Of a stretch of 64,000 nt of DNA, positions 27,921-37,005 are shown one piece after another. Source of the stretch: Rhodomicrobium vannielii ATCC 17100 (GTDB taxonomy: Bacteria; Pseudomonadota; Alphaproteobacteria; Rhizobiales; Rhodomicrobiaceae); NCBI RefSeq assembly GCF_000166055.1, contig NC_014664.1, forward strand, positions 3,937,501 to 4,001,500, read 5' to 3'. The first letter of the stretch is position 1, and each line of letters begins with the position of its first letter. A program made the translations under genes and the position numbers. Below the pieces are notes generated by a model, which was not told the origin of the DNA, searched no databases, and worked only from the letters and a program-made list of their open reading frames with translations.

Positions 27921-29455
27921 AAGAATGGCCCATCCTGACGACGCTCATGCTGCTGCCGGCCGTCGGCGCGCTTTTGCTCGCCGTCCTCCGAGGCACCGAT
28001 GAAGCCGCGCTTAAAAACGCGCGCTGGATCGCGCTCTGGACGACCGTCGTCACCTTCGCGCTATCGCTCATCCTCCTGAGCGACTTCGACTATGCCAACC
28101 CGGGCTTCCAGTTCGTGGAGCACCGGCCGTGGCTGTCTGACACGATCACCTATTACGTCGGCGTCGATGGGCTTTCGCTGCCCTTCGTGATCCTGACAAC
28201 ATTCCTCATGCCCCTGACGATCCTCGCGAGCTGGAAGTCGATCACGGTGCGCGTGAAGGAATACATGATCGCGTTCCTGATCCTCGAAGCATTGATGATC
28301 GGCGTGTTCTGCGCGCTCGACCTCGTGCTGTTCTACCTGTTCTTCGAGGGCGGCCTCATCCCGATGTTCATCATCATCGGCGTGTGGGGCGGGCCGCGCC
28401 GCGTCTATGCGAGCTTCAAGTTCTTCCTCTACACGCTGCTCGGCTCGCTGTTCATGCTGATCGCGATCCTCGTCATGTACGGTATGGCGGGCACGACCGA
28501 GATCCCGGCGCTCCTGAAATATGACTTCCCGGTCAATGTGCAGGCGTGGCTCTGGTTCGCCTTCCTCGCGTCCTTCGCGGTGAAGCTGCCGATGTGGCCG
28601 GTTCACACCTGGCTACCCGACGCGCACGTCGAAGCGCCGACTGCGGGCTCCGTGGTGCTGGCTGCGATCCTCCTGAAAATGGGCGGTTACGGCTTCATCC
28701 GGTTCTCGCTGCCGATGTTCCCGGATGCGTCGGTGCAGTTCGCGCCGCTGATGTTTACGCTCGGCGTTGCGGCCATCATCTACACCTCGCTCGTGGCCTT
28801 CGCGCAGAAGGACATGAAGAAGCTCATCGCCTATTCTTCCGTCGCGCATATGGGCTTCGTCACCATCGGCGTGTTTTCCGGCACCGAGCAAGGCGTGCAG
28901 GGCGCGGTGTTCCAGATGATAAGCCACGGCATCGTGTCGGGCGCGCTGTTCCTCGCGGTCGGCGTCGTATACGATCGCATGCACACGCGCGAAATCGCGG
29001 CTTATGGCGGGCTTGCCGACCGCATGCCGATCTACGCCTTCTTCTTCATGGTGTTCACCATGGCGAATGTCGGCCTCCCCGGCACGAGCGGCTTCATCGG
29101 CGAATTCCTGACGCTGCTCGGCACATTCCAGGCGAACACGGTCGCGGCGTTCTTCGCGTGCTTCGGCCTCATCCTCTCGGCGGTCTACGCGCTCACGCTC
29201 TATCGCAGGATGATCTTCGGCAAGCTCGAAAAGCCGTCGCTCGCCACGATCAAGGACATGAGCCCGCGCGAAATTGGCATCATGGCGCCGCTGCTGATCC
29301 TCACCATCGTGCTTGGCTTCTACCCGAAGCCGGTGCTCGACATGACAAGCGGGTCGGTGAAGGCGATGATCCTGCCGTATCAAAAGGAACTTCAGGCGCA
29401 AGCCGACACGGGCGCGGCGGCGAAGTCGTTCGCCGAACTTGAGAAGAGGCGGTGA
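27917..29455 (+). CDS. nuoM: NADH-quinone oxidoreductase subunit M (NuoM)
   Basis: This 512-residue antiporter-like subunit has about 14 helices. Signature segments are [20 protein letters not shown] (key Glu), [20 protein letters not shown] and [18 protein letters not shown] 27917 overlaps the nuoL stop as ATGA. The C-terminal 25 residues are hydrophilic and Ala/Lys-rich. Confidence 0.97.
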   Translation: MKEWPILTTLMLLPAVGALLLAVLRGTDEAALKNARWIALWTTVVTFALSLILLSDFDYANPGFQFVEHRPWLSDTITYYVGVDGLSLPFVILTTFLMPLTILASWKSITVRVKEYMIAFLILEALMIGVFCALDLVLFYLFFEGGLIPMFIIIGVWGGPRRVYASFKFFLYTLLGSLFMLIAILVMYGMAGTTEIPALLKYDFPVNVQAWLWFAFLASFAVKLPMWPVHTWLPDAHVEAPTAGSVVLAAILLKMGGYGFIRFSLPMFPDASVQFAPLMFTLGVAAIIYTSLVAFAQKDMKKLIAYSSVAHMGFVTIGVFSGTEQGVQGAVFQMISHGIVSGALFLAVGVVYDRMHTREIAAYGGLADRMPIYAFFFMVFTMANVGLPGTSGFIGEFLTLLGTFQANTVAAFFACFGLILSAVYALTLYRRMIFGKLEKPSLATIKDMSPREIGIMAPLLILTIVLGFYPKPVLDMTSGSVKAMILPYQKELQAQADTGAAAKSFAELEKRR

Positions 29456-29457
29456 CG

Positions 29458-30936
29458 ATGCTGTCCGACGCTTTCACCAGGGCTTCCACAATGTTTTCGA
29501 CCTACGCGCCGATCTACCCGGAACTGTTCGTCGTGCTGGCCGCCTTCGTGCTCCTCATGTGGGGCGTGTACAATCGCTACCCGGCGGGGCTTTCCATCAG
29601 CATCGTCGCGGTCGGCGTGCTGGTCGGCGCGATGGTGCTCGTGGCGCGCCAGCCTGCGGTCGCGCAGGAACTCTTTAACGGCGCCTTCGTGGATGACGGC
29701 TTCGCCCGCTTCATGAAAATCCTGACGCTCGCGGGCGCGGCGCTGGCGATCCTGCTCTCGCTCGACTATTTGCGCCGCGAACGCATCCTGCGCTTCGAAT
29801 ATCCGGTGCTGATCCTGCTCGCGACTGCGGGCATGATGCTGACGATCTCGGCGAACGACCTGATTTCGCTCTATCTCGCCCTCGAATTCCAGAGCCTCGC
29901 GCTTTATGTTCTCGCCGCCTTCCATCGCGATCAATTGCGCTCGACGGAAGCCGGGTTGAAATATTTCATTCTCGGCATCCTCTCGTCAGGGCTGCTGCTT
30001 TACGGCTCCTCGCTCGTCTACGGCTATACCGGCGCGACGAATTTCGCGCGCATCGCCGAAGCGGTGCACACGAGCGGCGCATCGGTGGGCCTCGTCTTCG
30101 GCCTCGTCTTCATCCTCGCGGGGCTTGCCTTCAAGCTCGCGGCGGTGCCGTTCCACATGTGGACGCCCGACGTTTACGAAGGCGCGCCGACGCCCGTCAC
30201 CGCCTTCTTCGCCACCGCCGCCAAGATGTCGGCCATGGCGATGCTGATCCGCGTCGTGCTGACGGCCTTTCCCGACGCGACGCAGCAATGGCAGCAGATT
30301 GTCATCGCGATTTCGGTCGCATCCATGGCGCTCGGCGCTTTCGCCGCCATCGGACAGAAGAATATCAAGCGCCTCCTCGGCTACTCGTCCATCGGACACG
30401 TCGGTTATGCGCTTGTCGGCCTTGCCGCCGCCGTTCCGGGCGGGGCCGCCGCCGACGGTGTGTCGGCCGTGCTGATCTATCTCGCGATCTACCTCGCGAT
30501 GACCGCCGGTGCCTTCGCCTGCGTGCTCGCCATGCGCAACGGGCGGACGACCTACAGCGAGAGCATTTCCGACCTCGCTGGCGTGTCGAAAGAGCAGCCG
30601 CTGTTCGCCTTTCTGTTCGCGATGCTGCTGTTCTCGCTTGCGGGCGTCCCTCCGCTCGCGGGCTTTTTCGCCAAGCTTTATGTGTTCAACGCCGCCGTTC
30701 AGTCGCAGCTTTACTGGCTTGCGATCGTCGGCGTTGTGCTTTCGGTCGTCAGCGCCTACTATTATCTGCGTATCGTGAAGGTGATGTATTTCGACGAAAA
30801 GGGCGAAACCTTCGAGCCGATCGCGCCGTCCGTGAAGATCACGCTCGGCATCACCGCCGCGTTTACGCTTCTGTTCTTCCTCTATCCGAGCCCGCTCAAG
30901 CTAGCCGCCGACGCAGCCTCGCGCACATTCTTCTGA
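29458..30936 (+). CDS. nuoN: NADH-quinone oxidoreductase subunit N (NuoN)
   Basis: This third antiporter-like subunit has about 492 residues and the conserved LALEFQSLALYVLAAFHRD, FKLAAVPFHMWTPDVYEGAP and NIKRLLGYSSIGHVGYALVG segments. Two starts are possible: GTG 29452, which overlaps the nuoM stop, or ATG 29458. The GAAGAGG site upstream is better spaced for ATG 29458. It completes the nuoG-nuoN membrane block and is followed 6 bases later by birA, as in many alphaproteobacteria. Confidence 0.96.
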   Translation: MLSDAFTRASTMFSTYAPIYPELFVVLAAFVLLMWGVYNRYPAGLSISIVAVGVLVGAMVLVARQPAVAQELFNGAFVDDGFARFMKILTLAGAALAILLSLDYLRRERILRFEYPVLILLATAGMMLTISANDLISLYLALEFQSLALYVLAAFHRDQLRSTEAGLKYFILGILSSGLLLYGSSLVYGYTGATNFARIAEAVHTSGASVGLVFGLVFILAGLAFKLAAVPFHMWTPDVYEGAPTPVTAFFATAAKMSAMAMLIRVVLTAFPDATQQWQQIVIAISVASMALGAFAAIGQKNIKRLLGYSSIGHVGYALVGLAAAVPGGAAADGVSAVLIYLAIYLAMTAGAFACVLAMRNGRTTYSESISDLAGVSKEQPLFAFLFAMLLFSLAGVPPLAGFFAKLYVFNAAVQSQLYWLAIVGVVLSVVSAYYYLRIVKVMYFDEKGETFEPIAPSVKITLGITAAFTLLFFLYPSPLKLAADAASRTFF

Positions 30937-30942
30937 GGCTTG

Positions 30943-31695
30943 ATGACGCTTCGTCCTGAAATACCGGTTCTTCGCTTCGACAGCATCGATTCCACAAACG
31001 AGGAAGCCCTGCGGCAACTTGCTGCCGAGGCGGACCTCCCATTATGGATCGTGGCGCGGACGCAGACGAAAGGACGGGGCCGGGCGGGGCGCTCGTGGCA
31101 GTCACCCGAGGGCAATGTCTACGCGACGCTTCTCCTGAAGACCGCCGTCAGCGCGGCCACGGCGACGCAACTTTCCTTCGTCGCGGGGCTGGCCGCGCAC
31201 GACGCAGCGGCCGCGCACCTGTCGCCGAATGAAGCCGCGCGCCTCCGGTTGAAATGGCCGAACGATCTCATGCTCGGCCGCGCGAAGCTCGCGGGCAACC
31301 TGCTCGAAAGCATCTCGCTCGCCCGCAATCGCGGCCTCGCCGTAGTCCTCGGCGTCGGAATGAATGTCGCAGCGCTGCCTGACGACACCGGGCGCGATGT
31401 GGCATCGCTCGGCCTCGCGCCATCCTCCGTGGAAGCGGTCTTCGCGTCCCTCGCCAGAGCCTTCGACATCTGGCTCGCGCGCTGGAATGAGGGCAGGGGC
31501 TTTCCCGCGATCCGAGAAGCGTGGCTTTCCCGCGCGCTGGCGCTCAACGAAACAATCAGCGTAAATTTGAACAACTCTATTATTCGCGGTAGATTTTGCG
31601 GCGTCGACGATACCGGCGCATTAAAGCTTACGACCGAGGCGGGGGTTGTCATGACCGTCACTGCGGGCGACATTTATCCAGATGCGCTTCGCTGA
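30943..31695 (+). CDS. birA: Biotin--[acetyl-CoA-carboxylase] ligase (BirA, catalytic form)
   Basis: This 250-residue enzyme activates biotin with ATP and attaches it to the biotin carrier lysine of carboxylases. It shows the biotinyl-AMP loop GRGRAGRSW, the strand KWPNDLML and the C-terminal SH3-like domain (GRFCGVDDTGALKL). It lacks the N-terminal DNA-binding domain of E. coli BirA, so it is a group I ligase without repressor function. ATG 30943 follows nuoN closely; the preceding TTG is a less likely start. Confidence 0.94.
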   Translation: MTLRPEIPVLRFDSIDSTNEEALRQLAAEADLPLWIVARTQTKGRGRAGRSWQSPEGNVYATLLLKTAVSAATATQLSFVAGLAAHDAAAAHLSPNEAARLRLKWPNDLMLGRAKLAGNLLESISLARNRGLAVVLGVGMNVAALPDDTGRDVASLGLAPSSVEAVFASLARAFDIWLARWNEGRGFPAIREAWLSRALALNETISVNLNNSIIRGRFCGVDDTGALKLTTEAGVVMTVTAGDIYPDALR

Positions 31696-31743
31696 TCGCC
31701 AAGGCCAGCGACTTAACTCCCTTTGTTGGAAACCATAAAAAGA

Positions 31744-33432
31744 ATGACTGTGACAGGAACGCCTGCCAATCCCGAACTCGTGTTTTTGCCCCTCGGCGGC
31801 ATCGGTGAAATCGGCCTCAACGTCTACCTTTACGGCATCGGCCCCGAGGACGACCGCCAATGGCTGATGATCGATTGCGGCATCACCTTCCCCGACGATT
31901 CCGAGCCCGGGGTGGACGTGGTTCTGCCCGACCTCCGGTTCATCGAAAACGATCGACAGAACCTCGCGGGCATCCTCATCACCCACGCGCATGAAGATCA
32001 TATCGGCGCGGTGGCCGAGATGTGGCCGAAGCTGCGCGTGCCCGTCTATGTGACCAAGTTTGCTGCGCATCTCCTGCGCTCGAAGCTTCAGGAACATAGC
32101 CACGGCTCCGAAGTGCCCATCGTCGAGATGGCGCAGGGCGCGCGGTTCAATATCGGGCGGTTCGATGTCGATCTCGTCACGGTGGCGCACTCTATCCCCG
32201 AGTGCAATTCCGTGTTCATTCGCACGCCCGCCGGCAATGTGCTCCACACGGGCGACTGGAAATTCGACGATACCCCAGCCTACGGCGATCCGAGCGACGA
32301 AGCGAAATTCGCGCGGCTCGGCGACGAGGGCGTGCGTGCGCTGATCTGCGACAGCACCAACGCGCTCGTTGAAGGCATCAGCGTCACGGAAGAAGTGGTC
32401 GCGACAAATCTGAAGCTCGTCATCGGCCGCCAGAAGGGCCGCGTCGCGCTCACCACCTTCGCGTCGAACGTCAACCGGTTGATTTCCATCTCGGAAGCCG
32501 CTCGCGCTGCGGGCCGCGAAGTGGTGCTGGTCGGCCGCGCGATGCACCGCATCGTCGAGGCCGCGCGCGACTCGGGGCTCTGGCCGGAGCACCTCACCTA
32601 TTCGGATCAGGACGCGTTCCCGTCCATTCCGCGCGACAAGGTTCTCGCGCTGGTGACTGGCAGCCAGGGTGAGGCGCAGGCCGCGCTGGCCAGGATCGCC
32701 AAGGGCGAGCACCCGTTCGTCAAGTTCGACCAGGGCGACAGCGTGATATTCTCCTCGCGCACGATCCCCGGCAACGAAGACTCCGTGATCCGTATCCAGA
32801 ACCAGCTCGCGGATCGTGGGATCTCGATCATCACCGAGGCGCACGAAGGGCCGATCCATGCGTCCGGCCACCCGCGCCGAGGCGAACTCACGCGCATGTA
32901 CCGGCTCACGCGCCCGCAATACGTCATCCCAATGCACGGCGAGCCGCGCCATCTCGAAGCGCACGCCACCTTCGCCGAAGGCCACGGCATCATGACCCTG
33001 CGCGGCGTGCGCGACGGCAAGCTTGTGCATTTGGGGCCGAACTCTCCGCACATAGCGGACAGCGGCATACCGATCGGGCGCCTTTACCGCGACGGCAATC
33101 TCGTGCTCGACGCGGGTGACCCTTGCGTGACTGAACGCAGGCGGCTTTCGTGGAACGGCTATATCGCCGTGTCGGTGGTGATTTCGCGCAGCGGCGATTT
33201 CGCGGCCGATCCCGTCGTCAGCATGGCGGGCCTGCCCGCGCGCGACGCCAAGGGCCTGCCGATGAGTGAGCGCGCGCTATCCGCCGTTTACAACGCGGTG
33301 GAGAGCATCCCGCGCCCGAGACGCAAGGACCCCGCGTTGATCCGCGATGCGGTCACGCGCTCCGTGCGCGCCGAAATGCGCCTCGTTTGGGGCAAGAAGC
33401 CGCTTTGCTCCGTGCTTGTTTCCGTGCTTTAA
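31744..33432 (+). CDS. rnj: Ribonuclease J
   Basis: This 562-residue metallo-beta-lactamase/beta-CASP ribonuclease has endo- and 5'-exonuclease activity in RNA maturation and decay. The zinc site is THAHEDHIGA near residues 82-91, with further ligands in AHSIPE and LHTGDWKFD. Beta-CASP motifs include ICDSTNA, TTFASNVNR and a late HASGHPRR. ATG 31744 begins MTVTGTPANPELVFLPLGGI; a TTG 21 bases upstream is less likely. The nuoN-birA-rnj-mce order is conserved in this bacterial group. Confidence 0.94.
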   Translation: MTVTGTPANPELVFLPLGGIGEIGLNVYLYGIGPEDDRQWLMIDCGITFPDDSEPGVDVVLPDLRFIENDRQNLAGILITHAHEDHIGAVAEMWPKLRVPVYVTKFAAHLLRSKLQEHSHGSEVPIVEMAQGARFNIGRFDVDLVTVAHSIPECNSVFIRTPAGNVLHTGDWKFDDTPAYGDPSDEAKFARLGDEGVRALICDSTNALVEGISVTEEVVATNLKLVIGRQKGRVALTTFASNVNRLISISEAARAAGREVVLVGRAMHRIVEAARDSGLWPEHLTYSDQDAFPSIPRDKVLALVTGSQGEAQAALARIAKGEHPFVKFDQGDSVIFSSRTIPGNEDSVIRIQNQLADRGISIITEAHEGPIHASGHPRRGELTRMYRLTRPQYVIPMHGEPRHLEAHATFAEGHGIMTLRGVRDGKLVHLGPNSPHIADSGIPIGRLYRDGNLVLDAGDPCVTERRRLSWNGYIAVSVVISRSGDFAADPVVSMAGLPARDAKGLPMSERALSAVYNAVESIPRPRRKDPALIRDAVTRSVRAEMRLVWGKKPLCSVLVSVL

Positions 33433-33458
33433 CCGCCGCTAAACGAGAGGACCGTCGC

Positions 33459-33863
33459 ATGATCGGACGCCTGAACCACGTGGCGATTGCCGTAAAAAAT
33501 CTGGAAACGGCCGCCGCCGTCTATCGTGAGACGCTCGGCGCGGAAGTGTCTGAAACCGTGCCGCAGCCGGACCACGGCGTTTCCACGATCTTCATCACGC
33601 TGCCCAACACGAAGATCGAGCTGTTGGAGCCGCTGGGCGAGAGTTCGCCGCTCGCGAAGTTCCTCGAAAAGAACCCGGATGGCGGCATCCACCATATCTG
33701 CTACGAGGTGGACGACATCCTCGCCGCGCGCGACAGGCTCGTGGCGAAAGGCGCGCGCGTGCTGGGCAATGGCGATCCCAAGATTGGCGCGCATGGCAAG
33801 CCCGTGCTTTTCCTTCACCCGAAGGATTTCTGCGGCACTCTGGTGGAACTGGAACAAAGGTAA
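33459..33863 (+). CDS. mce: Methylmalonyl-CoA epimerase
   Basis: This 134-residue vicinal-oxygen-chelate enzyme interconverts (2R)- and (2S)-methylmalonyl-CoA in propionate and odd-chain metabolism. Paired beta-alpha-beta-beta-beta modules carry the metal ligands His in RLNHVAIAV, Glu in IELLEPLG, His in GGIHHICYEV and Glu in GTLVELEQ. Length and motifs match the family. ATG 33459 lies 27 bases after the RNase J gene. Confidence 0.93.
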   Translation: MIGRLNHVAIAVKNLETAAAVYRETLGAEVSETVPQPDHGVSTIFITLPNTKIELLEPLGESSPLAKFLEKNPDGGIHHICYEVDDILAARDRLVAKGARVLGNGDPKIGAHGKPVLFLHPKDFCGTLVELEQR

Positions 33864-33868
33864 GCGCC

Positions 33869-34096
33869 ATGAATATCTTGCTGGCGATTGCGCTGTTTGT
33901 GACTTGCTGGTGGATCGTGTTTCTTTTCAGCATCCCCCGAAAGGTCGGCGCCGATGGCGAAATTGCAGCCCCTCGTACGGGCCTGTTCGCTAATGTGGTG
34001 CTGGCGACGGTCGTGGCGACGGTGATTGTGCTGGCGTTGCATGAGGCGATCTCGCTCGGCATCATCGACACCGCCGCCTTCCTCCCCGCAGAATAA
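33869..34096 (+). CDS. DUF1467 family small membrane protein
   Basis: The 75-residue protein has two transmembrane helices (residues 3-22 and 41-61) and the central loop FSIPRKVGADGE typical of DUF1467. The family is common just after mce in alphaproteobacteria; its function is unknown. It starts 6 bases after mce and is the last gene before a strong terminator. Confidence 0.85.
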   Translation: MNILLAIALFVTCWWIVFLFSIPRKVGADGEIAAPRTGLFANVVLATVVATVIVLALHEAISLGIIDTAAFLPAE

Positions 34097-34100
34097 AAAG

Positions 34101-34128
34101 AAAACAGCAAGGCGAACCTTGCTGTTTT
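34101..34128 (+). terminator. Strong intrinsic terminator of the nuoG-DUF1467 operon
   Basis: AAAACAGCAAGG and CCTTGCTGTTTT are a perfect 12-bp stem around CGAA, beginning 5 bases after the DUF1467 stop and ending in TTTT. The A-rich flank would also allow termination from the opposite strand. Confidence 0.92.
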
Positions 34129-34664
34129 AAGTTTCTGCTGCTGGCTTTTATATTTTTGAAGCACCCGCGCCCTTGGGGACGGCGCAAGCGCTTTTCCTCC
34201 CTAGACTTGGGCGCCGTGCCTCGTTCTGTGCTCAGCCATCCGTTACCCATGTCAAATTGTTATGGCAGACTAGCGAAAAACGCAGAGGTTGTCACTTCAA
34301 CTTATGGGCAATAAGGCAAAAAAAATACGCGTATTGCCTAAGCCCACGTCAAGCCATTCCCTTCAGAGTGCGATTGGCGGGCTTTAAAGCATGTTTTGGA
34401 ATGATTTTGCGCGAAGTGGCGGAATAGACTGCCTGTTCAGATAAGCCGCCGCCACGTGGCGCGCTTCTGTTAGTCGGCCTCATCGAAAGCATTTCGAAAC
34501 ATTCGATGGCAGAGCGTGCGCCGGTCATGGCGGCTCCACATAATAAGCCGGTCGATCGGTAGCTCGCCTCCAAGCGGGCAGGCCATCGCGATGCGAGTGC
34601 AAGGCGCTGGCCGCACGAGGAAATTTCCTATATGTGAGGCGCAACCTCAACACCCTCGCGCGGC
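34129..34664. other. Intergenic region upstream of the cobZ-like genes
   Basis: These 536 bases contain no recognisable gene. AT content rises around 34240-34345, where TAAGGCAA and TTGCCTAA form a loose inverted pair. CATCGAA (34481-34487) and TTCGATG (34502-34508) form another short hairpin. I looked for a cobalamin riboswitch (B12 box GCCACTG and the preceding conserved segments) and did not find one. Confidence 0.45.
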
Positions 34665-35906
34665 ATGACAGGCGCACTTTCCGAACAGGTTCTGGTGATC
34701 GGCGGCGGATTGGCCGCGCTGGCGGCTGCGATCTCGGCGCGTCGCGCGGGCGCTCGCGTGACGATGCTCGAAGCCGCCCCGCACGAGCTTCGCGGCGGTA
34801 ACACCCGGCATTCGCGCAACTTGCGGATCGCACACGACAAGCCGACCGCGCAGATTCCGGGCTCCTATTGCGAAGACGAGTTTCTCGCCGACCTCGCCAA
34901 GGCGAGCGATGGCCGCAACGACGCGGGCGTGTCGCGGCTGCTTGTGCACGCTTCGACCGATCTGCCGGACTGGCTCGCCGCGCAAGGAGCCATGTTTCAG
35001 ACGCAGGACATCCCCTATTCGCGCAAGACCGCGTTCTTCCTCGGCGGCGGCAAGGCGGCGGTGAATGCGCTTTACGCGACAGCCGAACGGCTCGGCGTGC
35101 GCATCCACTACGGCGCGCAAGTGGACAGCGTCGACCTTGAGAGCGGAGCGGCGGGGCCATTTCATCCCCGCGCGACGGTGCTCGCCTGCGGCGGCGCGCA
35201 AGCCGCCATGCCAACCACGATGCCGGGCTTCATCAATCGCGGCACGCCTTACGCGCAGGGCGAGATCCTGCGCGCGGCGCTCGCGCAAGGGGCCGCGGCC
35301 GTGGGCGACGCGGGTGCGGCGCATCTCGTGGCGGTCGACGCGCGCTCGCCGGAAGCCGATGGCGGCATCGTCACCCGCGTGGACGGCATGGAACACGGCA
35401 TGGCAGTCGATGCGCGGGGCGCGCGCTTCGCGGACGAAACCGCCGTCACCGGGCCGACGCGCTACGCCACCTGGGGCCGCCTCGTCGCCGATCTGCCGGA
35501 GCGCCGCGCCGCCCTCGTGCTCGACGCCGACGGCATCGAACGCGCGCCGCTTTCAATCTTCCCGCCGCTCGAAGCGCCGACGCTGGCGGAACTCGCGGCC
35601 CGCATCGGCGCGGACGCCGCCACGCTGGAAGCTTCGGCACGCGAGTCGAGCCGCGTCGCGCGCCCGCCGTTCTACGCCTTCCCGATCCGGCCGGGCATCA
35701 CCTTCACCTGCCTTGGGCTCCGAGTCGACGAAACCGCGCGCGTTGTGCTGCGCGACGGCTCGGCGTGCGCGAATGTCTTCGCGGCGGGCATGATTATGGC
35801 CCCGAACGTCCTCGGCACGGGCTACGTCGCGGGCGGTGGCATGACCGTCGGCGCGGTCTTCGGCCGCATCGCGGGAGAGGAGGCCGCCCGCCATGCGCTT
35901 TCCTGA
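34665..35906 (+). CDS. FAD-dependent CobZ/TcuA-type oxidoreductase (flavoprotein half of CobZ)
   Basis: This 413-residue flavoprotein has an N-terminal FAD-binding Rossmann motif VLVIGGGLAALAAAISA, the fumarate-reductase-like GGNTRHSRNLR loop and a C-terminal FAD motif GTGYVAGGGMTVGAVFGR. It matches tricarballylate dehydrogenase TcuA and the N-terminal part of CobZ. In Rhodobacter capsulatus CobZ is one polypeptide that replaces CobG in making precorrin-3B. Here it heads the cobalamin cluster and overlaps the next gene, the Fe-S membrane half, by 14 bases in another frame. Context favours precorrin-3B synthesis over tricarballylate catabolism. Confidence 0.85.
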   Translation: MTGALSEQVLVIGGGLAALAAAISARRAGARVTMLEAAPHELRGGNTRHSRNLRIAHDKPTAQIPGSYCEDEFLADLAKASDGRNDAGVSRLLVHASTDLPDWLAAQGAMFQTQDIPYSRKTAFFLGGGKAAVNALYATAERLGVRIHYGAQVDSVDLESGAAGPFHPRATVLACGGAQAAMPTTMPGFINRGTPYAQGEILRAALAQGAAAVGDAGAAHLVAVDARSPEADGGIVTRVDGMEHGMAVDARGARFADETAVTGPTRYATWGRLVADLPERRAALVLDADGIERAPLSIFPPLEAPTLAELAARIGADAATLEASARESSRVARPPFYAFPIRPGITFTCLGLRVDETARVVLRDGSACANVFAAGMIMAPNVLGTGYVAGGGMTVGAVFGRIAGEEAARHALS

Positions 35907-36993
35907 AACGCAGTCGCCTGAAACGCCATCGCCCGGGAAACTTGCGCCGCTGGCCGAAGCCCGCCGCATTGCCACGATCTGCGCGGTCTGCAACTACTGC
36001 AACGGCTTCTGCGAGGCGATGCGCGCCATCGAGCGGCGTGGAGAGCGCGCTTCCGTTGAGCCGAAAGCCGCCGCAGCGCCAGCCTTCAGCGACGGCGACC
36101 TCGCCTATATCGCGCATCTCTGCCACAACTGCGGAAATTGCCTCACGTCCTGCCAATATGAGCCGCCGCATGTCTTCGCCGTGGATGCGCCGAAAGCACT
36201 GGCCGAGGTGCGCGCCCTCTCATGGCGGGAGCGTCCATGGCTCGCGCTCGCGATCTTCGTCGCGGTCGTCGCGCTGACCGTCGCGATCGTGCCATGGGGT
36301 ACGCTCACCGCGCGACATGCGGGCGAGGGGGCATTCTATGCCGTGATCCCGTGGGCGACGATGACGGCGGCGACGCTGGCACCGTTCCTGTTCGGGATGG
36401 CGCTCGTGGGCATCCGCGTGGCGCGGTTCTGGCGCGCGATTTCGGGCGGCTACTCGCGCGGCGGCGGCTCCCTGTGGCGCGCGATCCCGCTTGCGATCCG
36501 CGATGCGGCGACACTGCGCAATCTCGAAGGCGGCGGCATCGCGTGCGAGCGAAGCACCTCCCGCCGCTTCCTCCATCACGCGCTCGCCTACGGTTTCCTG
36601 CTCTGCTTCGCGGCGACCTGCACTGCGACCTTCTATCATCACGGCTTCGGCTGGCTCGCGCCTTATCCGCTGTTGAGCATGCCGGTGATCCTCGGCACGG
36701 TCGGCGGCATCGGCATGGTGATCGGCGCGGCGGGGCTTGCAGGCGTGCGCACCCGTGGCGGCACGGCCTTCGACACGACGGGCGATTTCGTCCTGCTGGC
36801 CCAGCTTTTCGCCGTCGCCGCCTCCGGCCTCGCGCTGCTGGCGTTGCGCGACACGAGCGCGATGGGGCTGCTCCTCGCGGTGCATCTGGGCACAGTGCTG
36901 GGCTTCTTCGCGACGCTGCCCTTCGGCAGGTTTGCACATGCGCCATACCGCGCGGCGGCGCTTCTCAGGGCTGCGATTGAGCGGGGCCGGTAG
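35893..36993 (+). CDS. CobZ/TcuB-type iron-sulfur membrane protein (membrane half of CobZ)
   Basis: The 366-residue protein starts with two [4Fe-4S] motifs, ICAVCNYCNGFCEAMRAIER and HLCHNCGNCLTSCQYEPPH, then has six or so transmembrane helices (from about residue 115) with conserved His residues in HHALAYGF and TFYHHGFGW that could bind haem. This is the layout of TcuB and of the C-terminal part of CobZ. It re-oxidises the flavoprotein partner and passes electrons to the membrane. It converges with cobB, 12 bases away. Confidence 0.85.
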   Translation: MRFPETQSPETPSPGKLAPLAEARRIATICAVCNYCNGFCEAMRAIERRGERASVEPKAAAAPAFSDGDLAYIAHLCHNCGNCLTSCQYEPPHVFAVDAPKALAEVRALSWRERPWLALAIFVAVVALTVAIVPWGTLTARHAGEGAFYAVIPWATMTAATLAPFLFGMALVGIRVARFWRAISGGYSRGGGSLWRAIPLAIRDAATLRNLEGGGIACERSTSRRFLHHALAYGFLLCFAATCTATFYHHGFGWLAPYPLLSMPVILGTVGGIGMVIGAAGLAGVRTRGGTAFDTTGDFVLLAQLFAVAASGLALLALRDTSAMGLLLAVHLGTVLGFFATLPFGRFAHAPYRAAALLRAAIERGR

Positions 36994-37005
36994 CTTCGCT
37001 GCGGC

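Noticed and set aside
31621-33051. 476-residue minus-strand frame opposite birA and RNase J
   Set aside because: Shadow of the RNase J coding sequence; His/Arg/Asp-rich composition without a domain.
34129-34664. Possible cobalamin riboswitch before the CobZ genes
   Set aside because: No B12 box or preceding conserved segments were found on either strand.
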